DNA of 64,000 bases from Blastomussa wellsi (taxonomy: Eukaryota > Cnidaria > Anthozoa > Scleractinia > Plerogyridae): positions 25,175,899 to 25,239,898 of the forward strand of contig OX393567.1 in the NCBI GenBank assembly GCA_947652115.1, in the 5' to 3' direction. Within the stretch, counting starts at the first letter, position 1; each line of letters starts with the position of its first letter. Made by a program: the position numbers and the translations under genes. The notes under the pieces are model-generated. The model saw nothing but the letters and a program-made list of their open reading frames with translations, was not told where the DNA came from and searched no databases. Positions 11,274-29,884 of the stretch are shown piece after piece.

Positions 11274-13252
11274 GTACAACAATATAATTTGGTTTTATCA
11301 ACTGGGTTGATAATGTCAATTGGCCACCGTAAAGAGATTCAAGAGCTGACGTTTCGAGCGTTAGCCCTCCGTCGGAGCNNNNNNNNNNNNNNNNNNNNNN
11401 NNNNNNNNNNNNNNNNNNNNNNNNNNNNNNNNNNNNNNNNNNNNNNNNNNNNNNNNNNNNNNNNNNNNNNNNNNNNNNNNNNNNNNNNNNNNNNNNNNNN
11501 NNNNNNNNNNNNNNNNNNNNNNNNNNNNNNNNNNNNNNNNNNNNNNNNNNNNNNNNNNNNNNNNNNNNNNNNNNNNNNCATGTATTGTTATGGAAATACC
11601 TCAATAAATTGTTGTTGTTGTTGCTTTTAGCCAGTCCCTTTGCCTGTCCTAAATATGAAGTATAAATGTTTATTTTATTCTCCTTCAGACAAACACTCAG
11701 AGCCTCTGCTTGTTCAGAATTAACTCACATAAAGAGCAAAGCTATGGATTATTCTGTTTTAGGAATTGATGAAGGGCAGTTTGTAAGTTTAATTGAATTT
11801 TTCTCTATTGGCGGGATTTGTTCATACAGATTTGTGGTTTAAATTGAAGGAAACCATTGACTACCAATCACATTTACTACATCCTAGTTTCCAGATGTTG
11901 TAGAATTTTCAGAAGAAATGGCAAGTCTTGGAAAAACTGTTATAATTGCTGCATTAGATGGAACATTTCAGCGGAAGGTAAGGCGTGGGTTGAGTAAATT
12001 GAAAAAAGTACACCCACTAGCATGAAACAGGTAAAAGTGGACACCCCTGCAGCTCTCTTCAGTAACCACCTCAGGAATTCGATAGGTCATAACTAGAGCT
12101 GGGCATTTACAAGAATGAGCTCTCTTAAACATTTTCATGCCGTGCTGAAGCAATAGAGTACCAGCATAAATCTTTCTGCCTCTATCTCAAAGTAACAGTC
12201 TTACTCCAAGTAGTTACAAGAAGGGCTTCAACAGTGTATCTAACCAGATGAACGCTTGACAATAGCTGTCAGAACTTGGACCTTGATTACTCTATTCAAA
12301 ATCCAACATGTTTTCCATGGACTATCACATCTCCCCTGTGAGGGTTGGGTTGGTAGCATAGTGCTTTCAATATGCACTGAAGGCTGAGTAAAACCATTGA
12401 CTACTTACTTTTCTTAGAAGGTTGGCTAATTTTCCCCAAAGATAAAGAACGATTCCTAAAAACAAATTGGTTGCTCTACTCAAACCATGCCCTTTTAAAA
12501 TTTTCTTCAAACCCCGTAAATTATATGCTTTTCTTTTTATAGGCCTTTGGAGGTGTATTGAATCTTGTTCCCTTAGCAGAAAGTGTTGTTAAACTTAATG
12601 CAGTTTGTATGCACTGTTTCAAGGATGCTGCATTTACAAAACGACTAGGCGAGGAAACAAAGGTACAGGCATCACCTTTCTTGAGAGTCTGGGGCAATAT
12701 ATTTCCATAGTTTTGTATGCAACATTGTGTTCCTTTTAACCAATCTACAGTAAATCCTCCTTTGCCATTGAAATAAGATTAATTTTTCTGTTTCATTTAT
12801 GGAAAAACCAATCTTTAGAGATTGTAAATACGTAAACAATCCACCTTCAAAGTTGGATTGTTCGAATTGGTATCTGAATCTGCTTTCAGTTTTTTGTTCT
12901 ATTCGAACAAACTTGGTCCAGATGCCATGGCATGAAATGGTCTTGCAGCCTGGCAGACAAGAAAGCAGGCCCCTTGTTGTTGTTACTTGATCTTTTTTAG
13001 ATTTTTATTCCAGCTAACATAAAGATTGAAACAACTGGGGATAGATGAATAAATCTGTACTGCATCACATGATTTACGCACGAGGTAGATATTTTTTCAA
13101 GTTTCATTTTTGACCAGCTTTGATTGCTTTGTCTTTAGGTTGAAGTCATAGGTGGAGCTGATAAATACATGGCTGTTTGTCGAGATTGTTATCATTTCTC
13201 ATCTGTCCATGAGGTGCTAGCTGGCGCTCCAATAAGAAATGGCTTTCATTAG
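10716..13252 (+). CDS. TK1: Thymidine kinase, cytosolic (TK1), complete, 7 exons
   Basis: Exons: 10716-10781, 10877-10908, 11084-11197, 11689-11782, 11888-11977, 12543-12662, 13139-13252; 209 residues. The enzyme phosphorylates thymidine with ATP in the cytosolic salvage pathway. Visible motifs are the P-loop [10 protein letters not shown], the GIDEGQF block with the expected catalytic Glu, ALDGTFQRK, the lasso-region [13 protein letters not shown], and two Cys pairs (CMHC and CRDC) matching the structural zinc site. The start at 10716 gives 17 residues before RGQIQV, as in human TK1; an upstream in-frame ATG at 10605 would add 37 unlike residues and place the E2F site inside the coding region. 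The C-terminus is about 25 residues shorter than human (234) and no KEN motif is present. The assembly gap lies in intron 3 and does not touch exons. Confidence 0.95.
11228..11378 (+). mobile_element. Family P2 repeat (hammerhead-like core), copy 1, cut by the assembly gap
   Basis: The sequence from GGGTTAGTTTCTAAAGAAAC through GTCGGTGGGAAGTA to CTGACGTTTCGAGCG matches 36582-36730 and 63776-63929. The run of N begins directly after GTCGGAGC, the point where the 36.6-kb copy turns back on itself. It lies in TK1 intron 3. Confidence 0.8.
11379..11578. other. Assembly gap, 200 N
   Basis: Exactly 200 unknown bases. The round number suggests a placeholder rather than a measured length. The gap lies within TK1 intron 3 at the centre of a palindromic repeat. 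Confidence 0.98.
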
Positions 13253-13256
13253 ACCT

Positions 13257-13262
13257 AATAAA
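13257..13262 (+). promoter_or_regulatory. Poly(A) signal AATAAA of TK1
   Basis: AATAAA begins four bases after the TK1 stop codon (13250-13252). If used, the 3' UTR would be very short, about 20-30 bases. Confidence 0.55.
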
Positions 13263-13602
13263 TATTTAAAGATTTGTAACATTAAGTATTCCATGAGAAA
13301 TTTTTAGTCATACACAGAAATTTTCTTCTATCATGTTCCATGTAAAATTGTGTGCTTTCTTTTCATATGCCATTGCAAAGTTAGAAATTAGAGATTTCTA
13401 TAATGGTTAAAATCTCTCTATACGAAAGTCATAAAATGATGAATTTTCCAAGTTTTATACACCAATGCAACTAGAAATAATTAGAGATTTCTGTAAAGGT
13501 TAACATCTTGATGTTGTTTTATTATAGAGATTTCTGTACAGGTGTTTCTGCTAAGCAGTACAGCTATTTTATATCATAATATCATTTAATGTCATGAAGT
13601 AT

Positions 13603-13741
13603 GTGTTGTGGTTCAATTTTACCCGTGGTACAATATGGTAGTTTCCTTTGTTCTGGTGTATGGTAATATATGATAATGAATAGAAAACAAAGGAAACTAC
13701 CATAATATTACTGTACCAAGGGCAAAATTGAACCACCACAT
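13603..13741. mobile_element. Palindromic element with ~50-bp arms
   Basis: The left arm contains TGTGGTTCAATTTTACCC and TATGGTAGTTTCCTTTGTT; the right arm (to 13741) is their complement with few mismatches. The spacer is about 20 bp. No coding sequence; MITE-like. Confidence 0.7.
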
Positions 13742-13925
13742 GAATGTAGCTACCGCAGTGATTTCTTTATGCAGAGATTCATAATTTGTTGAGCATTGTA
13801 AAATGTTGTAGATGTTTTTTCGTAGATTGTGTTATTCTTGCACTAAAAGTGATTATAACAAAGGTAGCAGAGCCATGTGATCGAATTCTGTATACGTAAG
13901 CATGCTCCACTTTTGCAATATATAT

Positions 13926-14235
13926 AGAGGACATTTGCTGTGTTTACATAGCCCCATCTAAACACAAGGGGGTTTGGGAGACTTCGAGACAGTTATGCAA
14001 ACCTGAGATGCAGTTGAGGGTTTGAATAGCTTTTGATAATTCTCCTAAATCTCCGAGTGTTAAGATGAGGCTGTGTAAACACGGAAAAAGGCCTCTTTTG
14101 CTTTTATCTTAAAAATGTGCATGAAACAATTGGTTCATGTGCACAAAACTAAAACACAACCGTATTTATATACTCTCATCTAAACACACCTATCAACCAG
14201 TGAGAACGTGCATAGTATCTCAGTTATTTTATAAA
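13926..14235 (+). mobile_element. Palindromic non-autonomous element, family P1, copy 2
   Basis: It carries the same inward-facing arms as 1015-1252 (GTGTTTACATAGCCCCATCT on the left, complement at 14060-14085), followed by the tail CTCATCTAAACACACCTATC. It is in the same orientation as the copy at 61847-62150. Confidence 0.75.
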
Positions 14236-14366
14236 ATCTATCATGCTGTTAGCTTGAGCAAATCACTTTAACGTAATATTTTTCTGGTGTGTTTTTTTTT
14301 TCCACGTACAGTTCCACTTGCAATGTTATAAAACAGTTGTTTCATGCTTTAACGTGGAAAATTGAG

Positions 14367-14470
14367 TTATGGTGCACATGGAAAGTTTGGAGAGCACTCA
14401 AGAGGCTGTTGCCTCGAGCAACCCTTCCACTTCTTTCGTGCTCTCCAAACTTCCTGTGTGCACCATAATC
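14367..14470. repeat. Inverted repeat with 30-bp arms
   Basis: TTATGGTGCACATGGAAAGT at the left is mirrored by ACTTCCTGTGTGCACCATAA at the right. The loop contains GGCTGTTGCCTCGAGCAACC, itself partly self-complementary. Confidence 0.65.
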
Positions 14471-15480
14471 CAATGGTGCACACTAAAGCATGGACCAATT
14501 GTTAATTGATTCCTGGGAAATGTAGGCATTGAGAACTTTTATCACAGGACTGAGTGGAGGTCATTTTATAATAATTATTGTCTCCTTTGATAGCCCTGTG
14601 TAGTTTATCACATTGGTCTTACATTTGCTTTAATCATAAATTTTTAAAAGCATTATGGGAAGTTAAGTGCTCATTACATTATATTTGACTATTGCTATAG
14701 ATCGTTTTCACTGTCATGCAACAAAAAATAAATCGAACACCATTCAGTCAAGTCAAGAAAAAGAGATTATGGGAAATAACTAAAGAAGTAATTTTTTTCC
14801 AAGTTTTAGGACTGTGTGTTATCTCAAATATTCAATATTCATTCATTGAAATGTTTCAGCCAAATTTACAGAACCAACTATGGAATCGCCATATTGGTGT
14901 ACCTCAGTGGTACACCAATGTGGTGGCTGGAAAATAGTGAAAATATCTTGAACTTACTTTAATCGTCTAGGCTTATAATAATCTGTTACAGAGAAAGAGT
15001 CATTTACATAAACACTTTTCCTGCTACTTTGACTTCTCAAAGGGCTAAAAATCACAATATAAGGATATATATATACCTTTATGATAAACATGATCGACAC
15101 TTCGTGTCACGCACCGCCATAAACTGAGGAGGTTATTCAGTTGAAAACAGATATAAATTTAGTACATCTTAGCCTGATAAGGATAAAAACCGATATTTCT
15201 TTAGTTTTGGATTTAAGTACCTGATAATGTCACATGAAAATGATCTAATAGCTTTATTTTGTATTTCATTTCAAACCTTTTATTAATAAAATATTGTATT
15301 TAAGTTGGAAAAATGCCTTGGATGCAAGTTGTGTTAACCAGCCTTTTCACTGCCTTCCCTGCAATTCTCTGCTAACTAATAGCACTAATGTTTTTCAGAT
15401 TTTTGTAATTGATCTTCTAACAAACATCTGAAATTCATACTACATAACTATATTTGTATGAACACATGTACATGTATGTG

Positions 15481-15720
15481 GGAGGTGAGGTGGCCTAGTG
15501 GAGTGCTTTGGACTCTGGATCTGACAGTCCGAGTTTGAGCCCTGGCTGGGGCACTGCATTGTGTTCTTGGGCTCTCGTGGTACTGTCAACGAAATAATGC
15601 TGGGGGTAACCCTGCGATGGACTAGCATCCCAACCAGGTGGGGAGTAGAAATATTCCTTGCTACTTAATGCTATGGAAACTGCAGGATAAGCTCCGGTAG
15701 TATGCACTGCTTGGCGTGAG
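15481..15720 (+). mobile_element. tRNA-derived SINE, family S1, copy B
   Basis: It begins with a tRNA-like head (GGTGGCCTAGTGGAGTGCTT, B-box-like GTCCGAGTTTGAGCCC). The shared body follows: CACTGCATTGTGTTCTTGGG, GGGGTAACCCTGCGATGGAC, GGGGAGTAGAAAT and GGATAAGCTCC. The same body occurs near 40.5, 29.9, 44.7 and 0.1 kb. Confidence 0.75.
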
Positions 15721-15794
15721 GCATTCCTTTATTGAACACATGTATGGTAGTTTTAGCATCATTATTTTGGGATACACTGGTGGTTGGGCATTGT

Positions 15795-16290
15795 TGTACC
15801 CAGGGCTGCTTGTTCCTCATAGGGCCTCTTCATATGAGCCTGGTAACTGAGCTGGCGCTGTTGCCAGGACTAATTTTGTCTTACGTTCATATGAGAAAGT
15901 TCAGCCTTGTCAACCAGGATGAAATTCAACTGAAACAAAACAAAAACGGTGCAACATTGAGTTGTATTTTCATGACCATCGTAGCTTTGTCAACTCTTGT
16001 GACTTCAAACTAAAGCTGATTCTTGAACTTCTGAAGAGGAAATACAAACAAGGCAAAATTATGCCATTTTGGCTGCCCTGTTATGAAAGTGAAACTATTT
16101 TGTCAAAAACATTTGCCCTCTGTAACCAGGCTAGAGAGTTCATATGGGAAAATTTTTATGCCGGGTGCTGAGATCTTGGCAAGCATGCTAATCCAGCTTC
16201 TCTCATATGAACACATCGAAACTTTTACAAAGGAAATAGGAGTGAGGTGAGATCTTGGTAACCGGGCCAGCCCAGTGAAACACAGAGGCC
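15795..16290. mobile_element. Probable MITE with GGGCCTC / GAGGCCC ends
   Basis: The left end near 15815 reads AGGGCCTCTTCATATGAGCC, and the right end near 16275-16290 carries the inverted counterpart GGCCAGCCC then GAGGCCCT. CATATGA occurs in inverted positions inside. No coding sequence is supported. The class is inferred from shape and from similar repeats remembered from corals. Confidence 0.45.
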
Positions 16291-16533
16291 CTTATCTGGC
16301 TGTCCAATCATTGAATCATTGAATTAAATTGTTTTCAAATCCTTTTGCTGTAGGATGGTTTAAAATGGTTGATTTGATTGGACCCCCTTTGTCGAACAAG
16401 TGCAATGGAGCAAGGAAAGTCCACCCCCTACTCCCTTCGTTTTCACCGCTGAGCAAAGACGCACGCGGGCTCTAAAGCCGAGAGCTTGAAAAGTGCAGGC
16501 AAAATATTTCAAGTCTGACTCACTAAATTCAAC

Positions 16534-17449
16534 ATGGCGTCGACTAGTGGAAACGGTCATGGGGGAAAAAGGAAAAACTCTGGTAGAAAGCGGAAGTTTG
16601 GTGATCCAAAGGAAGCAAGAAAGGAATGGCAACGATGCCACAGACGCATTTATCTAGAAAACAATATTTTCCAAACGTGGCTTCAGGCGAAATTCATCGC
16701 AGGATATGAGTCATTCAGCGACAGTGCGTTCGCGACGTATTTGTTGACTCAAGAATTTCTAAGAAGGTAAGGTACGTTTGTATGGTTGTAATTATTTTAT
16801 TGTATTTGTTTTCACTTCAATTTATACGATTGCAGGTCATCTAAAGACGTTTCAAGTGTCTTTTCAAGTTCAAGTTCTCATAGGAGGCGAAAAGGTTTAA
16901 ATCCGCGAAAACACGTGAAGGAAATTGAGGAAAATGAAGGTGCAAACAGAGGCTGTATTGTCATCTCCTGATTTTAATACATTATTAAATCGTTTTTAAA
17001 ATATGTCTCCTTGTATAGGGCTACAAACCTCAACACCGACGAAACCTTTGGGTCACCCATCTGTTGAATTACCCGTCGATGATTGTGACACTCAGTGTAC
17101 CGACTCTACATCCCTCAGTGAGAGCTGTAACCTCACAGCACCTAATGAAAAGTGAGCCTCTTTGTTCCTTGCTGTGTGATGGGAACTGCATAATAAGTTG
17201 CTTAAATTTTATTCATGTATGTATGAATCGTATTTTCTTGACAAAATGCCGGCCGCTTATTTGTAAATAAATATACGTTTGCATGGTCGAAAAGGTGAGT
17301 TTTATCCCGGGACTTTTATATCATTGCCCCAGCGTTTAAGTAGTGAAGTACGGTATTTACAAACGTGCTCTGTTTTGGATGTTAATATTATTTTTTTTTT
17401 CTCTTTCAGGACAGATTTAACACAAAATCAACACAATTTACAAGTATAA
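16534..17449 (+). CDS. Uncharacterised basic protein, four exons, 169 residues
   Basis: Exons: 16534-16766, 16836-16939, 17019-17151, 17410-17449, all with GT-AG junctions in phase and a stop at 17447-17449. The start follows a GC-richer stretch with an ATTGG (CCAAT) element at 16377. Residues 1-30 are Gly/Lys/Arg-rich (GGKRKNSGRKRK), resembling a nuclear signal. Residues ~30-78 form a compact block with WQRCHRRIYLENNIFQTWLQ and FATYLLTQEFLRR, probably helical. The middle is Ser-rich with a second basic cluster (SHRRRKGLNPRKH), and the end is acidic and polar. I recall look-alike short proteins in other cnidarian genomes, sometimes linked to transposons, but cannot name a family. Function unknown. 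Confidence 0.6.
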
Positions 17450-17490
17450 AAAATGCACGATACGCGGTGAATTTCACCTGCTTTATGAGC

Positions 17491-17496
17491 AATAAA
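17491..17496 (+). promoter_or_regulatory. Poly(A) signal AATAAA of the four-exon gene
   Basis: AATAAA lies about 42 bases past the predicted stop at 17449. Its spacing supports the last-exon choice. Confidence 0.5.
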
Positions 17497-17871
17497 AAAA
17501 ACAAACCTCGTGAACAACTCTGGAACGAGCGGGAACGGGCGATAGTGGTTGTCAATTTCCTCTTCCATTAGTTCCAAGAAAAAAAGGGAGTGTGACAAGC
17601 AGTTTCTTGTTACTGGAAATATTCCAACAGAGATGAAACCAAAATAAAAGATATGTTAGACTACAGTTGCTTTTCATGAGGTAGTGTAACTTTCGCGATC
17701 TCGGAGGTCGCACAGTTCGAGATTTTGTAAAACTGACGTATCCAGAATCACTTTTGGATCATTTCTTTCCTTCATCTTTTCTTCAATAATGCTTACAGTC
17801 ACTTAGTTATCACGCCATCTTGGTCCATCTTATGTTCAAGACGCCTACATTTTTCTATTTGTTATAATGCA

Positions 17872-18022
17872 GGCACTCAAACCGTGAACACTTGACATTT
17901 ATTTTTAAATTTTTTGTTATGATGATCCGTGAGAGCTCTTGACATAGACCAAAAGATCAGTGTTTTCAGCACCTAAAAAAAAATGTAAAAATAAATGTCA
18001 AGTGTTCACGGTTCGAGTGTCC
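17872..18022. mobile_element. Palindromic element with ~35-bp arms
   Basis: ACCGTGAACACTTGACATTT at the left is mirrored by AAATGTCAAGTGTTCACGGT at the right. The outer ends (GGCACTCAA / TTCGAGTGTCC) pair less well. It lies 420 bp downstream of the four-exon gene. Confidence 0.7.
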
Positions 18023-19014
18023 TCATTGCAAAATGTGACCAGGTATTGAAAGTATATTTTCTCACAACTGGTGAAAGTTTGGTGCGAAAAAAACACTTTC
18101 AAAATGATAAAGTGGTTGCAAAATTTTCACCAAACAGTGGCAAGAGAAGTAGTGCATTCACATTAACAACATTTTCTTCAGGAATTTTCACCTTCAAAAG
18201 GTTCATTTAATGTTCAATACTGCCATATTTCACAAATAACTTTTATAGACAAAAGGTTAATAATTTATTATTCCCCTATATAAGTCCTAACAAGCCATTT
18301 TGGAGAATTTAGTTTGCATCCCATAAAAGAAAACAACCCAAGTCACGAAATTTTCATTAAGTTACTATGATTTAAAGAAAACGGGTTACAGCAAACAGAA
18401 CGAAAAGTGATGAGTCCTAAGCTGAGAAAGGTGTTGTGAGGGTTAAACTTAAGCAGATGCCATGTGATTTCATTATTACTTGTTGGGGAATGATTGTTGT
18501 TTTCACTGATATACTCTTATTTTTCTACCATGCAACAACAAAGAATTCTGGTGCTTTGTATGTTTAATTCCTAATAAACACGCCCATCCACTACTCCCAC
18601 CCCCCTCATTTTTGGGAACAAAATTACTGGAATCAAGGTGATTACAATTTTTTCTATACCTGGAAGTGACTGCATATCAACTCAGGCAGACACCATGAGG
18701 TTGTCCAAGGTGCTATGCTGGTGGCGTGATAAAAGTTATAGACGAGTGCTGCAGTGATCCCCTAAAACATAACTAACTTATTTTCAAGCCACTAAATGTT
18801 AGTGCTTATCAAAAAAGCGTGAACGCTAGATTCATTTCTGGGATGTAGTCTTGTGCAGTCGGGAAATGAGGGCCAGTTGTTGATGAAAGTAATCCCTGGC
18901 GTTGCTAAGCAACATGACGTGTTTGCTTGCACGATTATTTTTGCTATATTCATAAGCTCTCACACTCGCTTTTGTTAATAGACCCTTTTCACTTAAGTGA
19001 GTTTGTTTTTCCAA

Positions 19015-19141
19015 TACAGACCATGTGATATTCTCAAGAGAATTGTTCTTTTGTCAATCCAAAAATTATTTATTCATATACACGCAAATATTTGAAAATT
19101 TGAAAGAAAGAATTCTCAAGAGTATCATCCCATGGTCTGCA
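19015..19141. repeat. Inverted repeat with CAGACCATG ends
   Basis: CAGACCATGTGATATTCTCA is matched in reverse by TGAGAATTCTTTC-type sequence and CATGGTCTG at the right end. Arms are about 30 bp with mismatches; MITE-like. Confidence 0.55.
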
Positions 19142-20579
19142 ATGGGGCAACAAACCGCCCAAGCAATAAATGTCTATTGGATAACATTAGCCAGAAACTC
19201 CTAGAATGCTTCAACAAAGATTTTCAAAAGCTGCCACTTGTACCCCCGACTGTGAGCGATAAACTGCGGTTTGATCTACCATTACATTAATTGACACTGC
19301 ACACTCATAACATGTCAGAGTCAAATCAAGTGTTCACGCTTTTCAACATTACCATGTCATCATTACAAGTTTATGTATCATACTATGAAAGTTAATTACG
19401 AAAACAGCTAGCTGTTCACTGTAGAACTTTCCATGGGAAACAAATAGTTTAAGATCCTTTGCTTCAGTTGTAGCTTCAGAAAAGAGATTTGTACAAAATC
19501 ACCTTAAAAATTTAAGCCTAGCACGTTACTTGGCATTAAACTAGCAGGCATTATTTTACCATTTAGATCTGCTCGACAAAACATGAATCAAGTTATTTTG
19601 TAAAGTCTACATCATTCCTGGAAATAATAATGATACTGATTTCCTTTCTTGTGGGTTTTCTTTGTTCTGATATCAGTTTCTTTTTTCACTTTTATTTGTG
19701 CAAAGAAAACTTCCCACATCAGTAGCACAAAGATAACAGCAATGGAGGATGGAAATTTTCAGGCTCATCCACAAGTAATTAAAGAGCCTTGCATCTACAA
19801 AGTCATTACAGAAGGCATAGGGTGCTTTCCATTTACCCAAAAATTTTGGTCATTTCGGCAAGAATTCAAATGGAAAGGTCCCTGGACTATTCAGAGCTCC
19901 ACTTTGACTGGTCGGACCCAAATTTACCGCTCCATTTTCACCAACTGGTTTGTTGCCTCACTGCAGCTCAGCGGATTCTTGGGGCGGACCGACTGGGGAA
20001 GGGATGCAAAAGGGAAGGGACCGTTCTTCCCGGTTAAAGGAGCTACGTCACTGATCGTGCATTTTGAAAACTTTAGCCTAACTTTTTCAAAATCGTCATT
20101 TGTAATCCATCTCAATCTTGTACCTTTCTGCTTTAGTATCACTTCTTTGGTGTTTTTCTTCCTTAGTAAACTATTGGTTTTAGGTTTGCTACATTGTAAG
20201 GGTAATTTGGTTCATCACAAAAAAATTACTCAAAATATCAAATCGGAAAATGCAGTTCCATTTTACGTCAGCTGATCTCAGTTGGTCTGACTTGTTGGAT
20301 TGAGAAACTGGAAAGCACCAAATATTTTTGCAACAACTGGATTCTTCACAGTTAATTTTTATTGTGACTGAGAAATTTCTAATGAGGCAAAAAGCTTCTC
20401 CATCCCATTCTACATATAGGCACGACTGACCATTATTATATAAACAGCACTGAAATATCAGGTGAGCTTTTGCATAAAACATCTTCACATGTGAAAACAT
20501 CACCGCTGCTATGGTTATGTAATAAATCACGCCTTTCGCAGCAAAAGTCTGGAAGTTCATTGGTGTTTATATAATAAAT

Positions 20580-20693
20580 AGAATATCACATGGCCATTTG
20601 GAGATACAAAATTTCTCATGTTGAAACATATTTCACTCGTTCTTCCAACACTCAAAAGAAATTTTGTATCTACGCGCAGCCATGTAATATCCT
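20580..20693. repeat. Inverted repeat with GAATATCACATGG ends
   Basis: GAATATCACATGGCC and GATACAAAATTTC on the left are mirrored by GAAATTTTGTATC and CCATGTAATATCC on the right, with about 35-bp arms and a ~40-bp loop. MITE-like. Confidence 0.65.
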
Positions 20694-21516
20694 CTGTCTC
20701 GTACCAGGTATTTTGCTTTTCGTATCGTTAATTCCGGAGTTCCAGCCTTAATTGCTTTGTTTTGTTCTTTTGCTATCTAATAACAAATCCCAGTTTGTGA
20801 CAATTAAAACAATAATTTTTAGGGGTGTAATATACATTTTCAAGAGGGGAAAATTTTGCATATCCGAAGTGTTAATGTTATATATACCACTTTGTACTGT
20901 CCCATACCAGGAATATTGTTATGTTGATTGATAATTTGCACCAAAAAATAACTCGCTCATTATGGCAGGCACATGCATTATTGCACCCAACTCGCTTGCT
21001 ATATACCTACAGTAACAATGTCAGTTTTACCATTATAGTGTAGTCCCAGCCTACTTTAGTTAACAAACATTACGTGCAAAACAGATGGGTTTCATTTCTT
21101 CCAATGCAAAGTCTTTGAATATCTGTACCATTCTGGTTTGTTACCTGGCAGCGTAGCCTTTGGACAGTCCTGGATTGATAATCCAACTCGCCAGTCAAAT
21201 GATATTCATGTATGTTTCTCTCTTTTTCTTAAAAGTACCTTCTCAGTGTGGTGTGCATTCTTTGCCAATTTTGACCTGCAACTCAGCCACATATCTGACC
21301 ACTGTCTGTCCATAGTCCTGGCTGTTGGATGTTGTTCACCTCTTCACGCCAATAACTGAAGTGTGACAACACTGATTCAGTCAGATCTGTGCCCAAGCTT
21401 CAAACACCTTGCCAAGATCAAACTGCCAAAACATTTGTGCCTACACTACAATAATTGCAACAAGCAAACAGTCAAATGTGACCTGTGACTTCAGTAGAGG
21501 GAAAATACTTTGAAGG

Positions 21517-29044
<7,528 letters not shown>

Positions 29045-29212
29045 TCATGCATTAATTCTTCCAAGTAATTATTTTGCTGCATTCTAGAGAAATCAACTGA
29101 CTATTTAAAGTGCCTATGAAGTGAATAAGTTAAGCTTATTTGAAAGCCCTTTCAAAAAATGAGGAAGATTGATGTTTTCCTCTTTTTAATATCTTCTCTC
29201 ATGGTTACACAA

Positions 29213-29632
29213 AATTAATAATATCTCTGCAAATAATGAAGCAATGCAGTTGAAACTTGGCACGAATGAGAAATACACAACTTGATGTCTATTTGATGTT
29301 GCTATGGCAACGCTTTTCGTTGGAGATTTTTTTTGTGCGGCAGTGACAATATGCAGTTTTTGATCTTTAGCAAACATCATCCACTACCTAAATGATAATG
29401 AGGAGACCTTGTGCAATGTCGACATTTTGTATGTGTGGAACAGGTCCATGTAATTCTTCTTTCAGAGCCAAAAATGATAATAAAACATTCAAAGAGCAAA
29501 GAGACTGGAACTAAGAGTGTTGCCATAGCAACATCAAAATAGGCACCATGTGGTTTATTTGTTAGAGTACAATAATTGTGCGAAGTTTCAACTGCATTGC
29601 TTTATTATTTGTAGAGGTATTCTTCATTTTGT
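29213..29632. mobile_element. Inverted-repeat element carrying X-box-like sites in both arms
   Basis: The left arm (29213-29315) holds AATGAAGCAATGCAGTTGAA and GTTGCTATGGCAAC (29298-29311). The right arm (29515-29632) holds GTTGCCATAGCAAC (29519-29532) and CAACTGCATTGCTTTATTAT. No coding sequence. It starts about 370 bp upstream of the FOXK start codon. Confidence 0.65.
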
Positions 29633-29884
29633 GTTTGACCCCACACTGTAACAACTTATGACAATGCAAACTGCAAGGCTGGCACCAATCTGCAAAGGGC
29701 ACCAATATTTCGACGAGTACAACTAGTTTTCTTCAGGAGCTTTCAGGCCCAGTGCTTCCATGACATTACATGGACATCAATTTATTCATTGGTAAAATCT
29801 ACACACATTTATTCCAAAAATTACCCTTAAGCATTAACGGTGCTGCTGCAATAGAATTCAGAAGACAGGGATGTGTAAACCATT

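Larger units (their letters stand above)
13263..16533. other. Intergenic region between TK1 and the four-exon gene, repeat-filled
   Basis: Apart from the repeats listed separately (13603-13741, 13926-14235, 14367-14470, 15481-15720, 15795-16290), the sequence is AT-rich with short open frames that show no family resemblance or splice support. I find no further gene. Confidence 0.5.
17500..21516. other. Intergenic region before FOXK 3' end; no gene supported
   Basis: It contains several inverted repeats (17872-18022, 19015-19141, 20580-20693) and one 208-codon open frame at 19649-20275 that I judge non-genic (see rejected items). GTTGCTAAGCAAC at 18901-18913 is a symmetric X-box-like site with no ciliary gene beside it. 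The FOXK 3' UTR must begin at 21516 and run leftward; I could not place its end. Confidence 0.5.

Noticed and set aside
19649..20275. 208-codon open frame with a hydrophobic start, the longest single frame in the left half
   Set aside because: No recognisable domain, unusual composition (Phe/Ser-rich with scattered hydrophobic runs), a second unrelated frame open over the same stretch, and a middle part reminiscent of a dispersed coral repeat. I treat it as chance or repeat-derived.
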